From Miscanthus floridulus (lineage: Eukaryota > Streptophyta > Magnoliopsida > Poales > Poaceae): 64,000 nucleotides of DNA. Positions 48,216 to 60,800 of this stretch are shown one piece after another. The DNA lies in assembly GCF_019320115.1 (NCBI RefSeq), contig NC_089591.1, positions 58,889,702 to 58,953,701 on the forward strand, written 5' to 3'. The stretch's first letter is position 1. Every line of letters begins with the position of its first letter. The notes below the pieces were generated by a model that ran no database searches, was not told the DNA's origin, and was given only the letters and a program-made list of their open reading frames with translations. Position numbers and translations under genes: made by a program.

Positions 48216-49397
48216 TGCACCCCCACTCATATGACATGCCTCTCCTTCGAGCAATCCAAGGTAAAAATTGATTGGCATGGCATACATCCTTGCTAAGGAC
48301 ATGTTTAGTGCATCTAGTCATATTTTTAATCTTATTACAACCTTTTAAATGGTTCTATTTTATTAGGCTCATTCATGAAAATCAAATGAATTTGATGTGT
48401 ATATGGTATCACTATTGCTTCTATGCTTGACATGATCTAGTGATAGCATATGACATGTTTATGGGCTTGTAAACCTAGTGTTTAATCTAAAAAATGAGCT
48501 ATAAGTGTTTAACTCAACATGGTACAAGATAACCCTTATTTGGAGGTGTGAAGAAGCTTGTTCTTGGATTAAACTGAGTTAAATATCTTTGGTAAATGAT
48601 CTAGACTAGACCAAATTTGGGAAAATGATCCTCACCCCACTGATTGACATTGATAATCTTGACCCTACAAGTAATACTATCTATATTTAGAACCTTTGTG
48701 GACATTGATGACAAAGGGGGAGAGAAACAAAGATACTAGTACATGGGGAGAAAAACGAAGATATTAGTGTACTAAGATAGTAAAAAGACAACAACGGGGG
48801 AGAACTTGACATAGGGGGAGAGATATGACAAAGGAAAGGAATCAATTGATATTTTGAGCACACAAGTAGGGGGAGCAAGCTCATGAACTTGTATGGTGCA
48901 TTTGTATGTGCATTTCATAGGTTTGCTTGCATGGCACAAGTATTAAAGTTAAGCATCCATGCTTGTGTGATGAATGTTTAGTTGTAAGATTGAATGATGA
49001 AATGAAATCACTAGATAACTTTCATTTCCAAGTAAGTCTTTACAAGTGATATCTTTCTAAAGTATGTTTCCAAAAGGTATTGAGCTAACCATGGTGCTAA
49101 GGATGGTATAATGGTGCACTCCGATTGGTATCATGCTTCAAAGGTCCATCTTTTATACCTTAGCATCATGTGGTAGACATTGACTCCTATATTTCCTATC
49201 CAAGCATATGTGCAAGTTATATTTCAAACTCTTAGCACATATGTAGGGGGAGCAATTGCTACCATTTGGGGTTCATGAAACTTGTCCATATCCTTTTACA
49301 CATGGTAAATATGCTTGGGCAAACAACATGAATTCAATTGAATGTTAATTCATATCTTTGTATAAGGGTTGTCATCAATTACCAAAAAGGGGGAGAT
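48216..49397 (+). promoter_or_regulatory. Sirevirus 3' non-coding region with multiple polypurine tracts
   Basis: The primary PPT is AAAAAGGGGGAGAT directly before the 3' LTR (49384-49397). Further GGGGGAG copies lie at 48716, 48796, 48814, 48869 and 49246. Multiple PPTs between pol and the 3' LTR are a reported feature of Sireviruses. No ORF of note. Confidence 0.75.
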
Positions 49398-51175
49398 TGA
49401 AAGCTCTAGTTTGGTTTTGGTGAATTGATGAAACCCTAAGTGCTAACCTAGTTTATCAAGTGATCATGAGATAGGTAGCACACTTCAAGTGGAGAAGCTA
49501 ATGAAGATCATAACATGACAATGGTGATGGCATGGCGATGATCAAGGGCTTAAACTTGAAAAGAAGAAAGAGAAAAACAAAAAGCTCAAGGCAAAGGTAT
49601 AATATGTAGGAGCTATTATTTTTTAGTGATCAAGACACTTAGAGAGTGTGATCACATTTAGGTTTGATAGCCGTACTATTAAGAGGAGTAAAACTCGTGT
49701 CGGAATGCGGTTATCAAAGTGCTACTAGATGCTCTAACTCATTGCATATGCATTTAGGATCTAGTGGAGAACTAACACCCTTGAAAATATTTGTGAAAAT
49801 ATGCTAACACATGTGCACAAGGTGATACACTTGATGGTTAGCACATTTGAGCAAGGGTGAAGAAGATAGAGGAGATGCCAGCGTCGGTCAAGTGATCGGA
49901 CGCTGACTACCTGCGTCCGGTCGCGCTGACTCAGCAGTACAGTGGCTAGGGTTTACCACCGGACGCTGGGCTGTGTCCGGTCGAGGTGGACCGGACGCGT
50001 CCGGTCGAGGAGAAATGGTTTTTGGCCCTTACTGTACTCGATCGGACGCTAGGGCTTCAGCGTCCGGTCAGTTTTGCTGGATCGTCCGGTCAGCTTCGTA
50101 GCTGTTGAAATCTGACAAACAGCGTTTGAAGCTGGTGACGCATGGCGTCCATCGGGCGACCAGACGCTGAGGGCTGGCGTCCGGTCAGTTGGACCGGAGC
50201 GTCTGGTCAGAGCACAGTGTGCCCAGTGAAGGGGTACAATGGCTCTATTTCGTGGGGGCTTCTATTTAAGCCCCATGGCCGGCTATGGCTCATATTTTTG
50301 GCCATTTTCATTGATATAGCAACCTTATGAGCCTAGCCAAAAGTCCTTCCACTCATCTTCATCATTGATTCATCATCATAGTGAGATTGGGAGTGATCCA
50401 AGTGTATTGCTTGAGTGATTGCATCTAGAGGCACTTGGTGTTCATGTTTCGCTGTGGATTTCGCTTGTTACTCTTGGTGGTTGCCGTCACCTAGATGGCT
50501 TGGAGCAGCGAGGATCGTTGGGCGGAGGTGGTGATTATCTCCGGCTCTGATCGTGGTGATTGTGAGGGGTTCTTGACCTTTCCCCGGTGGAGCGCCAAAA
50601 GGTACTCTAGTGGATTGCTCATGGCTTGTGTGATCCTCATCTTGTGTTGGTTGTGCGGCACCCTATTGAGGGTTTGGCGTGTGAAGCCAATTAACGCGTG
50701 AACCTCCAAGTGAGTGAATCGCCACAACAAGGACTAGCTTGCCGGCAAGCAAGTGAACCACGGTAAAAATCATTATGTTCATCCTTTGATTCCGAGGTGA
50801 TTGGTCTTCATTGTTATTTGTCCTTGTGATTGATTGGTTCACTCCTTGACACGGCGGTATAACCATCTTGATCACTCTCTTTACATTACCGCAAACTAGT
50901 TGTCAAGCTCTTTAGTGTGACTAGTTGTGAGAGCTTATTTGTTTGGTTGGTGTGACTCTTTAGTTAGTCTTTGAGAGCACACTAACATAGGGTAGTGTAT
51001 TTGCTATTGTGTGGATAAATACTATCTAAACTAGAATTATGGTAGGTGGCTTGCATTTTAAGTAGGCTAGCGCAACACTTGCTTCGCCTCATAATTGTCT
51101 AACCATTTTGTTAAGTGTTGTTGTAGAAATTTTATTAGGCTATTCACCCCCCCCTCTAGCCATTAGGACCTTTCA
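49398..51175 (+). repeat. Sirevirus 3' LTR
   Basis: 1,778 bp, TGAAAG...CTTTCA. TATA-like TCTATTTAAG at 50261-50270. Rich in CCGGAC/GTCCGGTC words at 49890-50210. By eye it differs from the 5' LTR at roughly 90-95 sites (about 5%), almost all transitions, and lacks 21 bp present there. Confidence 0.92.
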
Positions 51176-52059
51176 AGTGCAGAGGATCGAGTGCACACAC
51201 CTTGTGGTCGGACTCGGAGGCGGAGGCTAGCGCGAGTAGGGCAGCAAGGGCGAGGCGAGGCCGAGCAGGATGTGGCGGTCGCGCCGCCGCGGAGCTAAGC
51301 TCGCACTCACCCACATCCTCCGCGCTCTCCCTACGCCCTCTGCCATCCTCCGCGTTGGGCTCAGGCCGGTGCAGATCGGGCCGCAACATCGTCAGGGTTG
51401 GCCGTGTGCGTAGGATAGGCCGCCGATGCCGCTAGGGGCTGTCGTCCGCACGCTCGAGCCACGTCGACACCTGCGTCCGCTGTGTGCCGGTGGGAGTGGG
51501 GAGGCTCAGAACCGCTGCTGCTGTAGGATCCACCGACCGGTGCCGGGAGGGAGCCCGATGCTGGTTCGTGAGATCCAGATGCAAATGTGGGGGGAGCAGG
51601 GTGGCAGAGGAGACGGGGATGGATGCACAGCGACGGCAAGAGGGCTGCGCAAACATGCGTCCTCTCCGGCTATATACTAGGGTTCATGAGAGGCATGTCA
51701 GATGTCAACCATTGGATCTACAGATCAACGGCTCACGGTGAGGAAGGTTCCAGCTAGGCCTGCAGATGTATTGGGCCGATGTCAAGTATCAGGCTAAAGG
51801 CGAAATATATATTTTGGTCCCTAAAATATTGCCCAGAGCTGCAAATGGGAAAAAAATTATTCACATGTAAATAATAAATAATACAGTACAAAATTTTATA
51901 ATTATTTTTTATAGATATATTTACATATACAATAACTAAAACAACTACAACAGTTTAAAATTGCAAAATTGAACCTTTAAAAATGGGAAAAAAATAAATT
52001 TTAAAAAATTAAAATTAAAACTACTAAAATAATTTTAAGACACCAAATGATCTCAAATG
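51176..52059. mobile_element. CACTA right part: GC-rich then AT-rich interior
   Basis: Directly right of the Sirevirus. GC-rich to about 51700 (small open frames, none with a domain), then AT-rich. Interpreted as interior of the split CACTA element because it leads into typical subterminal repeats; no transposase seen. Confidence 0.4.
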
Positions 52060-53220
52060 AAAATTTGATAAACATCAAAGTTGTAGAGGTCATGAAGATC
52101 TACAACTTTTATTTTGGTCATCTTGTCATTTGACAAAATTTGAACCTTTCAAATTTGAAATTTTAAAAAATTACATATTCGAACCAAAATTTGAGACCCA
52201 AAATGATGTCAACATAAAAAGTGATGAATACCAAAGTTGTTCAACTCATTAATATCTACAACTTTTATTTTAGTCATCTTGTCATTTAACAAAGTTTGAA
52301 TCTTTCAAATTTGAAATTTTGAAAAATGACAAGTTCGAACCAAAATTTGAGATCCAAATTGATTTCAACATAAAAAGTGATGAATACCAAAGTTGTTCAA
52401 CTCATGAATATCTGCGACTTTTATTTTAGTCATTTATTCATTTGGCAAATTCTTAGCACACATTGATCACTAATTTTACACATGTCTCATATAGTTTCTA
52501 AAACCTTACGAGAGATGTGTCACATTTGTGAACAATGTCATTACCACTTTGTCATATGAAGAAATGATCAATACAAAAGTTGTAGATCTTGATGAGTTAT
52601 TCAACTTTGGTATTTATCACTTTTTTAGCTGAAATCATTTGGGGTACCAAAATCTTGTCTGAAATTGCATTTTTTTGAAATTCAAAATTTAAATTGCTCA
52701 AACTTTTCATATGTATATATTGACAAAACAAACAAAATAAATTGATAGAGAATGATTTTAGAAAATTTCAGGAAAAAAATCATCAGATTTGGAGTTAGTA
52801 TGAGGAAGAAAAACTAGTTACAATGTTGACCCACAGATTAAAAAAAGAAATCACACTGTTCACTCTGATCATGTAAGGATCATCTAGAACAGTGTGATTT
52901 CTCTTTTTAATCTGTAGGTAAACTTTATAACTATTTGTTCTCCCTCATACTAACTCCAAATGTGATGGTTTTTTTTTTCTAAAAATTTCTAAAATCATGC
53001 TTCAACATTTAAGTTTGATCAAAATTGGATGTGACAATGTTTTACACATTTTAAATTTTGAAATTTGAAATTTGACAAGTTCAAACCAAATTTTAAAACC
53101 CTTAATGATTTCAAATATAAAAGTGATGAATACAAAAGTTGTTCAACTCATCAAGATCTACAACTTTTATTTTGGTTATCTTATTATTTAACTAAATTTA
53201 AACCTTTTAAAATTTAAAAT
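52060..53220. repeat. CACTA subterminal tandem repeats (156-bp period) and foldback
   Basis: Units with 'accaaagttgt..aactcat.aatatctacaacttttatttt' recur at 52100, 52256 and 52412 (period 156 bp), with a further degenerate copy at 53158. Between them is a large inverted repeat, 52752-52861 against 52887-52998. Such 'ctacaactttt' repeats are characteristic of CACTA subterminal regions in panicoid grasses. Confidence 0.7.
52752..52998. repeat. 110-bp inverted repeat with 25-bp loop
   Basis: Left arm includes 'ggagttagtatgagg' and 'aaatcacactgttc'; the right arm has their complements. The arms are similar but not perfect. A transcript could fold into a long hairpin. Confidence 0.8.
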
Positions 53221-53241
53221 TTGAAAAAAAAGACAAATAGG

Positions 53242-53432
53242 CACTACAGGGGCGGCTGGTGATTGAGCCGCCCCTACAGATCAGCCCCAACTGTAGGGGC
53301 GGCTCAGGTTACCAGCCGCTCCTACAGTGCCATCTGTTGGGGCGGCTAGGCTGCTGGGGCCCGAGGACGCCCCCTGTAGGGGCGTCCCCAACCCCAGCCG
53401 CCCCTACAGTAAAAATGCCCCGTTCCTACAGT
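53242..53432. repeat. CACTA subterminal inverted units (GGGGCGGCT)
   Basis: Starts CACTACAGGGGCGGCTGG and contains alternating CTGTAGGGGCGGCT and AGCCGCCCCTACAG units, the same type as 22008-22226. I could not find a clean outer CACTA terminus to its right. Confidence 0.65.
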
Positions 53433-54871
53433 ACGAATCTGACGTAGCGTTGCCTGCTATAGCCAACAGCTGCTACTGTCCTCGTGCTGGACTCAGAAAC
53501 AGTCTCAAGTACCAGAAGCTGCATGCTGTAGCACGGATTCTTTTCCGGTTGCAACAGGACGTGGTGGTTACGCCACTATTGTGCCTGTTTTAAGTTCGTA
53601 AACCTTGATCCTGCATCGTGCGCTACCCTCTCACCGGCAGAGAGAGGGGTTAGTGCATCATGGTTCATGGGCCTCGTGGACATCCTATTGCATGCACAGC
53701 CGCGTAGTAACGTTCATGGAACATGTTCTTCTGTGGTAGAGGGCTTGAGCTCGATGTCAACCTAACGCGTGGTGGCTCAGCGCAATGTTTCCGAGACGGT
53801 GCCGCGCGCTCCCCTGTTCCCTGCGCCCGCGCGCGTCTCCCTCCGCGGAACAGAAGAGAGGCAGCACAGGGTCCGGCCTTGCTTCCCCGCGTGGCTGCAG
53901 CCGCGGTCCTTCCTTCTCCGCGGCACGAGTTGGCACGCCCAGTCTGTGCCGTCGCCAGATGCATGCATGGACCTGTTCTGTTCGCCGGCCAGAAAACACG
54001 CGGGCCATGGCTGCTCGGAGCACCTTTTTCTCCTCTCCGCCGCATCCTAGCGCTGCCGCCTGCCTTCCTCCCTCTCCACTGCTCTCATAGTCCGTCGTGC
54101 GGCTTTCGGTCTGCATCGCGTCCGTCCGGTCACTTCTGTCCCTTTCCAGCAGCGGCTCGTGCCAGGAGCGACGACCAGTAGGCCTTCCCCCAGCCTTCTT
54201 TCTCTCTCCATTGGAGTGACCCGCCGCAGCCTTCTCCGTCGAAGCGGCGATCTGCGCGCTACCGGTGAGCTCTACACCGGTGAATTTCACACACCGACGA
54301 TCCTCCATTTTCTCGAGCAACAAGGAGATGTTGCGCTGAAACCGAATGTTGCAAACATGTTTCAAGTGTTTCAGATGTTTTAGAGGTATGTTGCAAGTGT
54401 TTTGTATGGATGTTGCAAAAGTAGATCGCGATGTCTCATATGTTGCAATGGTTGTACACGTATGTTGCAAACATTTGTCCCCAATGTTTCCTATGTTTTT
54501 TCAAACGTATGTTGCAAGTTTTTTTATTTGGATGTTGCATATGTTTTGCACTATTTTTTCAGGTGTTTTTGCAAGTGTTTCAGACGCATGTTTCAAGTGT
54601 TTCATTTGTCTTTCAGACGCATGTTGCAAATGTTTTATCTGGATGTTTTAAAAGTAGATCGGATATTACACATGTTACACTATGACTCACTTGTCACAAA
54701 CGTCTACTGCAGCTGTTGGGCGCTCTGTATGTGTGCGGGAAGCGGAGGGATGGAGAAGCTACGCGACGGCAGGTGCGGGAAGCAGAGGGGGAAGTGCGGG
54801 GAGCGATGTGGGCAGTCCCCGCCTGTCGTGGGCGTGCAGCAGCTGCAGGCGTCCAGATGTCCGGGCACTAG
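53433..54871 (+). mobile_element. Helitron-like repeat rich in ATGTTGCAA (right end supported)
   Basis: From about 54340 to 54670 the sequence repeats ATGTTGCAA / TGTTTCAAGTGTTTCAGA words, a well-known grass repeat motif. It ends GGCGTCCAGATGTCCGGGCACTAGT: a degenerate palindrome followed by CTAG (54868-54871) and T, as in Helitron 3' ends. The left part (53720-54300) is GC-rich with open frames that lack domains. The left boundary is not determined. Confidence 0.45.
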
Positions 54872-55382
54872 TACTTTCTTTTTTTATGAGCTATGCTAAA
54901 AAAATTCACATACTATTCAAAAAAATTAATTTAGCAATTCGGTAAATAACTATAAACATTGGCCCACAGTATTGGAACACAGGTACTAATTAACATAATA
55001 AGTCTAAAGTTTTAAAAAATAAGCTCAAAACTTGGAAAAAATAACAATACAGATAGTTTATAACACTATACTGATAAGCCAAAGTGTGCATAAAAGAAGC
55101 TTGGGCACGAAATTAGATTGCTACGCTACTTTGAGACATCTCTTAACCATAGGAGATGAAGAACGAGCCTTCTTTGCGGCATGTTTCCAAAGAAGATAAG
55201 CACTGTCTCAACTCACTTCATAATTGGATAATTCTGCACACAAAGTCGTAATGCATCGACAATCAACCCAGCAAACTAACTAACTCACGGATGATTGTAT
55301 CTACATCTAGACATCTAGTCATCTACATTTGGGGGCTAGGATTTGCATATCTTTGAGTTTATTCTGTTAATCCTCAGTTTGA
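54872..55382. other. AT-rich intergenic DNA
   Basis: No gene or repeat end recognised. Confidence 0.4.
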
Positions 55383-55497
55383 GCTGTTCGGCTGATGATT
55401 TCTGCGGCTGATAAGCCGGCTGAAGCTGATTTGTTATAAGAAAAAAAAATATTATACCATGGATAATAAATCAGGCTGATAAGTTCAAACGAACAGG
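55383..55497. mobile_element. Short MITE (CTGTTCGGCTG...CGAACAGG)
   Basis: Ends CTGTTCGGCT and CGAACAGG; interior 'ggctgataagccggctgaagctga'. Same family as 84-200. Confidence 0.6.
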
Positions 55498-55912
55498 TTC
55501 CCTGCAAGTCAAAATTGATCAACCGAACAAGCCCTTCAGGAGTTGTCAAGTTGGGGGCAGTTACCTAATCAGGCCCTGCTAGCAAGATTTGCCATAAAGC
55601 ATATTCTTGTTGCTCAACGAACATAAATTATGTGTCATATAAGCCAATTGGTTAAATGTAGTTTAGAACTCAGTATGTGGCTTAGTTGTTTAAGTTCTTT
55701 ATTATGATGGAACCTATCCACTTTGGTTCTAATATACTTGAGATGGATGTTCATATTTTTTTTTCCTAAATTTATTCTAGAAAAAATAATGTTATTAATT
55801 TAGCGGTACACATTGTGTTTAATATTGAGACTCATTGCTCAATCTCTTAAAGCTGCTCATGAGGTAGGGTACGAGGATAAGTGAATCCAAGATGTCTACT
55901 TTTGTACATGTA
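55498..55912. other. Intergenic DNA, nothing recognised
   Basis: AT-rich with no domain-bearing frame. Confidence 0.4.
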
Positions 55913-56058
55913 CTCCCTCCGTTCTAAATTATAAGTCATTTTGACTTTTTTAATTCATCCATTTTGCTATGCATCTAGACATATTATTATATCTAGATGC
56001 ACAACAAAAAGAATGTATCAAAAAAGTCAAAGCAACTTATAATTTGGAACGGAGGGAG
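55913..56058. mobile_element. Complete Stowaway MITE
   Basis: 146 bp with perfect inverted ends CTCCCTCCGTTC / GAACGGAGGGAG, flanked by TA on both sides (55911-55912 and 56059-56060). Nearly the whole element is palindromic. Confidence 0.92.
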
Positions 56059-56060
56059 TA

Positions 56061-57430
56061 CATGTTTATATATAAAAAAATGTATATCTACATGAACTGA
56101 CACTACCCTCTCCTACATGACTGCCTCCTCCATGTCCCTGGTGTTCAATCCATTTCTTCGTTCCCATAATTTGGAGCCTGTTTGGTACATATTATAAGTT
56201 TTTTATAGTTAAAATAAATTAGAACTAAAATCCAAACAATGTGTTTTTCAACATCTTTTTATGGGTGCACTTCTCTCCATAGTCCCATTTATATTAGAAC
56301 GCAAAAAAAGGTTAAATTAGCTTAGCTTACCCCTGAGAATACTTTTTCTCTATTTATACAGCTTTTCAGGGAAATGGTTTGCGGAGAAGCTATATCAATT
56401 ATCAAACATGTCGTTTGCGAAGAAAAGTGGTGGTGGCGTGACACGTTCAGCCCCATGGAAAGAGAGCCATGGGCCTATAATCAGCCCACTTTCTGATAAA
56501 TTGAGCCCGTTCTTCGTCCTGTGCGGAGCATTGTTTGTCAAAAAAATGTGTTGAAGGTTGAAGGAATGAGGACCTGTGACTTAGCCCGCAAAACACTACT
56601 GAACCCGGCCCAACTATAAATCACATGATACAGTAAGGCTCCACCTCTCATTTTAGGAGCTTTATTCTTCTGACATAAGATGCCCAACTCTAACTGACTC
56701 CTTACAACTTCATCTTTGTACTTATTATTACATACCTCTGGTCTTAAAAACTTTTCATATTTAACTTTTTATAGTCTTCGGTACATATCTTTGTTTGTAG
56801 CTCTGTATATATCGTCTAAGAGAAGATATTTCTTAAAGTCCTTCAAATTAAGATATTTTTTTAAAACAAATCTCCTGCGTGTCTTCAAAATATAAAGGTC
56901 ACACAAATAAAGCACAAATCGGAAGTTATAAACATGGTAAGTAAAGAGCTAAGGATAGAGGGAGCAAACTCTCGGAGATACAGTGATGTATCCTGTGGTA
57001 TTGGTTGCCAAATTGCAACTCCTACTCCATATTGGAGCTTGACCAAGGTACGCTCGTGGTCATCGAGCCCCTTCTGGTCATGTTGTTGGATTTGCCATAC
57101 AAGGCATCTACCAACCAAAGTCTAGTGCTATGAGTCACACGGTGTCACCATCGCTACCCGGCTCTTCTAGTCACCTTGATGTTGTGTCCACTATGGAGAT
57201 TCACCACACGAGGGATGGAGTCCCTCGTCCCCTGCACACCAATCCGCATCCGCTCCACATGAAGATTAGAGGACCGCCGCCTAGGAGGCCACCACGCCTT
57301 CATAGGAAGGTCACAAAGACCTCAAGTGCTCTGGGTCACCGAGTTACAAGGGCATAGTCCAATATCTCACAAATAAGGCCTAAACATGCACTAATCAATC
57401 TATAATTGTGCTTACTATGCCTTTGATATG
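56061..57430. other. Intergenic DNA, no gene supported
   Basis: A possible worn MITE end (GGAGCCTGTTTGGTAC) is at 56171. Open frames at 56934-57357 are short, without known motifs. Confidence 0.4.
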
Positions 57431-57537
57431 GCCCTGTTCGCTTATGCTGAAATTTGGCTTATGTTGATGCTTATGCTGAAATGTTGTGAGAGGAAAACAC
57501 TATTTCATGGTTGAAAAGTGGCTCAAGCGAACAGGGC
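57431..57537. mobile_element. Short MITE (GCCCTGTTCGCT...AGCGAACAGGGC)
   Basis: 107 bp with ends GCCCTGTTCGCTT and AAGCGAACAGGGC (one base of wobble). Same family as 84-200. Confidence 0.75.
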
Positions 57538-57855
57538 TAAGTTCTCAGGATTCGAGTGTATATATCTTGAAGTGTGGGATGTCCCTCTAGCTTTTATGGT
57601 CTCCAACAACCTACTAATATCCAAATGATATATATTAGATAATCATATACATCAACACTCATGATCGTACAATCCCTAAATTGGACCAATATCCATTGGG
57701 CCCTGTGATGAAAACCTTAGTGCCATCAAAACAGTAATGTATTTTGCAAGCTGAAACATGCCTAATATTGCACTCACAAATATCTTGCTATAGCTTTTAA
57801 ATAGCACAACTCCAAATGTCCAATAACACCATTAGGTGGGAGTTAGATAGGGTAT

Positions 57856-60800
57856 TGTAACACCCTAAAATTTGAATTTTTGGAAATAGAGCTAAAAAGA
57901 TTTAAGTTAGAATTTTTGTGCACATGAAAACATAGGAAAATAAAAAATCATTAATTTAAAATTTATCCTAAGGTAGAAACGTGTTTGTTGCATTCATGCC
58001 CGGTCGCACCTCGTGTTTCTATGTGCAAAAGTGTGTGCTTTTTTATACGTTTAGGAGACGAATATCTATCTCTAGGAATTTTTCAGCTTCTTTCTGGAAT
58101 TTAGTTCCTACCTCCTTCACCTTAATCTTTATGTTCCAAGTTCCCAACAATGTTTTTATGAGCTCCAAATACTATATTTGGGTTCCTCATGTTCCATAAT
58201 GCCTTTGGGAATTTTTCCAAATTTTCGGAGGTCTCGGAGTATTTTTCGTGGCTTAAATATCAATTCTAGACCTTTCTAGAATTATTTTATTTGTGAAATT
58301 AATTAATTCCGAAAATGAATAATATAACTCATTTTCCATCCAACTCTCAAAGCCCATGTGCAATAATCCTAATAAATCTCAAAGGCCCATGCAATTATTT
58401 ACTAATGGGTTTTAATGTTTATTTAGGCCCATTAGTGCAGGTGGATGGTGCAACGTTAATTAGTACCATATCGCTAGTTAACGTGGATGTGGGGAGTCTT
58501 TCTCCCTATATATATCAACCAACCCTTTGGGCAAAGCACACCAAAACTACCGTAAGGGGAACCCCTAGTTTGAAAAATCCCTTGTGTAGTAAATTAGATT
58601 TTTCTTCTTCTCTCGCCGTCGCCACCGCGCTGCCTAGCCTGGCCCTCCTCTCTTTCATGCAACAAGTCGAGCCCTGCTACTGACCGAGCCGCTACCGTTC
58701 ATTACTAGCGAGGTGAGGCTAGTCCTGCTCAAATTAATCCTATATTCCTGTTTGGCCCTGTATTCATGTTTGCCTCTGTGTTCTCTCGTTGCTGACCGTG
58801 AACCTTGCTGCAGCAACGCCCTAATTCAAGCCTGAGAAAACCATGTCGAGAAGAAGGACCATCAAGCTATCGTTCTCATCTCCTTGGCACCTAATCGAGT
58901 TCGTTGCCGGCGTGGGGTTCAACCGGCCTCCAACCAGAACGGTCACCATTGTTTCGTCTGCCGCACGTACATCTGCCTCCGGAAATCAGCTTTTGCATGT
59001 CGTCGTTGCTTGCTATGCTGCACGCCGGCCATCCATCTCAGGGAACCAGCGTCCTTGCCAGCTGCTGCCCCTCTTCCCAAGCAAGCTAGGCTCATGCCTC
59101 TATCCTCGCCTTAGCAAGCAGCTCCTGCACGTTTCTTCACTGCCAGGGAGGTAATCAAGACACGCCTTTTGTACAACGTGCAAGGTTTGTGCAGTAAATG
59201 CATCAAGTGCATATGCACGCATCTGTACGTATCTCCTGCCACCTATACTTTTCGCATATTCATCGTCTAGAGAACACAGCTCGCCATGCAATGTAGAAGT
59301 GCAAAGCAAGGCAACCCTACGTGCACTTGTCCTTCACATCTTATCTATTTTAGATCAGTTTCAGTTCCTTGCCGCGTTAGTTTCAACTCACTATGATCTA
59401 CGACCTATCAGCGGCGCTTATCATGTCACATGTCTATATGTTCATAATTAGATATTAATTTTATTAATGTTCAATTAAACTAGTTTTATAATTAAAATCA
59501 ATATAGGTTTTATTTTTGGAATTTTATACATAAATATTAATGTGACTAGTTATAATTTACTTTGTTTAAACACGCTACATATAATAGACTCGTATAGATG
59601 CTCTCATATGTTATTTTGCTTTTGCAAGTTAAAGTTTAATTGGAATAAATGATGTCGGGATATTTGTAAATAAAATATGACTAGCTTAAACTCTGTTTCT
59701 AAACTAAATTATGATTAGTCTAATCTGAACTAATAACTTCTCCATAACTTTGTTTAATTAAAATAAATCAAGCATTTAGGCTTTTCTTTTATAATATAGA
59801 ACTCCGGTAGTCGTTTCTTTTGTACCGTAGTTTCGTTATCGGCGTGTTCTACGCAGTGGCGTTAGTGGTTCTCATGTTACTCAAATGTGTTTTGATAGTT
59901 AAAAAAAAGTTAATTGTATTAATACTATCACTTGCATCATTTTCAGAATATAAAGTCAATATAGGTTTTATACTACGCTCTTTCTTAAGCAATAAATCAA
60001 GTTTATTAATGAAAATATTTACATGTGTTTCTACAGTTAAAATAAGTTAAATGGATAGGTTTTATTTTCCTTTGCACTGAAAATCCTTCGATAGTCGCTT
60101 TTTTGTTGAATCGCATATAGCGTGTCTTTTGCGGTTGTGTGTTCGTAGCGATACGCCGTTTTGCTTATTTTATGGGTTGGTGTACTGTTCTTATATATTC
60201 TTGTTTGTATGCCATGTATGGATGTATGTGTGGTGATATATGGTTCAGTCAATCGGTGAGGTTTACGTGGTGATTAAGAAGCTGTTCTCTTAAGACTAGA
60301 AGCTGAGAATTGGAAGCAGAAGATTGAAAGTTGAATACTAAAGGCTTTTGAGCGTATTGCTTTGGGGGAAAAGCAAGTTAAGGCAAGTATAGCATGTGAT
60401 CTTCCTTGTTACCTATTCACCTTTAATCATTTAATTCATACTGCATGTGTCTACCTTGACTGCCATTAAGGAATTCCTAGTACTTTGTACCTTATACCTT
60501 GGTACCTTTGGGGTATTGCATTGGGTAGTATGATGCTAGTGCTCAATTAAAGACCGTGATCTTGTAACACTAATGGTATATGCAATAAACATTTAAAAGA
60601 TGCTTTTTAGCAACATGGAACAAGAGGACTAGAGCATTAGGCTATTTATGGTGCTCTAGATTACTCTTCCTAAGGACTTATCTGTAAGTGATTTATCCGG
60701 GACTTACAGTGCAATTGTGAGGGCTACATGGCTCTGGCTTTAGCTCAGTATGAGGACCTTTTCTAGCTTGTTGGTGGTTACCTTTATTGGCGTAAGAATG

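Larger units (their letters stand above)
23379..51175 (+). mobile_element. Sirevirus (SIRE/Maximus-type Copia) retrotransposon, split by a nested Gypsy
   Basis: Two LTRs beginning TGAAAG and ending CTTTCA enclose gag and pol on the plus strand. Removing the 17.7-kb Tat-type insertion leaves about 10.1 kb. PBS and PPT are present. Long gag with two zinc knuckles, repeated polypurine tracts after pol and a palindrome-rich LTR point to the Sirevirus lineage. The 5-bp flanks (ACTAC left, AGTGC right) do not match, so there is no perfect target duplication. Protein sequence carries several stops and one frameshift, so it is inactive. Confidence 0.9.

Noticed and set aside
53723..54470. Overlapping open frames on both strands around 53.7-54.5 kb
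   Set aside because: Compositional artefacts inside a repeat; no family recognised and frames overlap on both strands.
58843..59154. Frames in the solo LTR as a small gene
   Set aside because: Several overlapping frames, no domain, located in the LTR leader region.
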